A DNA stretch of 64,000 bases from positions 124,001 through 188,000 of the forward strand of contig NZ_QVAI01000014.1 of NCBI RefSeq assembly GCF_003427025.1. The letters run 5' to 3'. The notes under the pieces are model-generated. The model did no database searches, was not told the DNA's origin, and saw only the letters and a program-made list of their open reading frames with translations. The position numbers and the translations under genes are program-made. This DNA is from Jiangella endophytica (GTDB lineage Bacteria; Actinomycetota; Actinomycetes; Jiangellales; Jiangellaceae). Positions 63,491 to 64,000 of the stretch are shown here, piece after piece (the stretch's first letter is position 1; each line of letters opens with the position of its first letter).

Positions 63491-64000
63491 GACTCGGTCT
63501 CCTCTGGGGTCTGTGCCGCCGGCGCCGGGTAGCCGCCCGCGACCAGTCGGTAGGGGCGGCCACCCTCGGCGTCGAACCGGGCGACGGCGTGACGGACCGC
63601 CTCGGTCAGCTCGTCGGTGAAGGCGTGCACGTCGCCGGGCTCGCCGAAGCGGACCTCGGCCTCGATGGTGAAGGTGAGCAGTCGCTTGCCGGACTCGTCG
63701 GCCCGCGCCTGCATGCGCGCGACGTCGCGGACCGTGTCGGCCGCGACACCGACCAGGTGTTCGGCCGCGTACTGGTCCCGCAACCGGGTGAAGCGGCCCC
63801 GTTCGCCGTCGACGGCCATGACGGCGGGATCGACGAGGACCGCACCCGGCTTGGCCCGCAGGATCCGCTCGACGCAGCCACGTCGCCTGCGCTCCTCGAC
63901 CAGCTCGACCAGCCCGGCCGCCTCGAGCACGCGCAGGTGGTAGTTGACCCGCTGCCGCGGCAGCCCGAGCTCCGCGGCCAGCTGGGTGGCCGACGCCGGC
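63487..64000 (-). CDS. ArsR-type winged-helix regulator, partial (N-terminus beyond window)
   Basis: About 171 residues are visible. They start inside the HTH (SATQLAAELGLPRQRVNYHL, RVLEAAGLVELVEERRRRGC), then the dimer/effector part (MAVDGERGRFTRLRDQYAAE) and a long C-terminal extension (LLTFTIEAEVRFGEPGDVHA) of the kind seen in ArsR proteins paired with AHSA1 genes. The stop overlaps the AHSA1 start. The true start lies beyond base 64000. Confidence 0.85.
   Translation of the reverse strand, partial: PASATQLAAELGLPRQRVNYHLRVLEAAGLVELVEERRRRGCVERILRAKPGAVLVDPAVMAVDGERGRFTRLRDQYAAEHLVGVAADTVRDVARMQARADESGKRLLTFTIEAEVRFGEPGDVHAFTDELTEAVRHAVARFDAEGGRPYRLVAGGYPAPAAQTPEETES

Overview
The window is very GC-rich (about 70% or more), with strong G/C preference at third codon positions, GTG and TTG starts, ATGA/GTGA start-stop overlaps, many LacI/TetR/ROK/AfsR-type regulators, F420-type enzymes and MsiK-like sugar uptake. 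All of this points to a saprophytic, high-GC actinomycete. A Jiangella- or Streptomyces-like soil organism is my guess from gene content only. No rRNA, tRNA, CRISPR array, transposase, phage gene or replication origin was seen.

Region 1 (1-16.6 kb) is a beta-glucan utilisation locus. A leftward operon encodes a lipoprotein binding protein, two permeases, three MalK-type ATPases, a DUF624/YesL-like membrane protein and, last, a GroEL-like protein running off the window. Divergent from it are a secreted CBM4_9-GH16-GH16 enzyme, an intracellular GH16, a ROK repressor, a GH1 beta-glucosidase and a GH5 glucanase. Two near-identical sites in the divergent promoter region, and a weaker one before the ROK gene, suggest one shared regulon. 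Extracellular GH16 would release oligosaccharides, the ABC system would import them, and GH16/GH1/GH5 would finish them inside.

Region 2 (16.6-26 kb) holds two tandemly duplicated secreted beta-helix proteins behind a strong promoter with a long palindrome, then a GH78 alpha-L-rhamnosidase preceded by an internally deleted sugar-isomerase remnant. A TetR/membrane-protein pair, an acyl esterase and a gutted YaaA gene follow. Gene decay is concentrated here.

Region 3 (26-39.7 kb) has a beta-propeller phytase and an erythromycin-esterase-like protein. After these comes a LacI-controlled operon: LacI, FAD oxidoreductase, binding protein, two permeases with no ATPase, a Tat-exported 750-residue beta-helix protein and a Tat-exported GH26-like hydrolase. 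An acetyltransferase and an NmrA-like protein follow.

Region 4 (39.7-64 kb) is mixed accessory and housekeeping DNA. It contains an MFS transporter with a Pro-rich repeat insert, a frameshifted AbiEi/DUF559-like gene, an ArsR remnant, two tandem M14 carboxypeptidases, a methyltransferase and a phosphoesterase. It continues with an ECF sigma/SnoaL/MFS operon divergent from a TetR gene, two AfsR/SARP-type regulators, an SDR, a sialidase, an F420-type oxidoreductase divergent from TetR, an imine-reductase-like enzyme, and CGNR, AHSA1 and ArsR genes at the right edge. Several regulators have clear palindromic operators in their own promoter regions.
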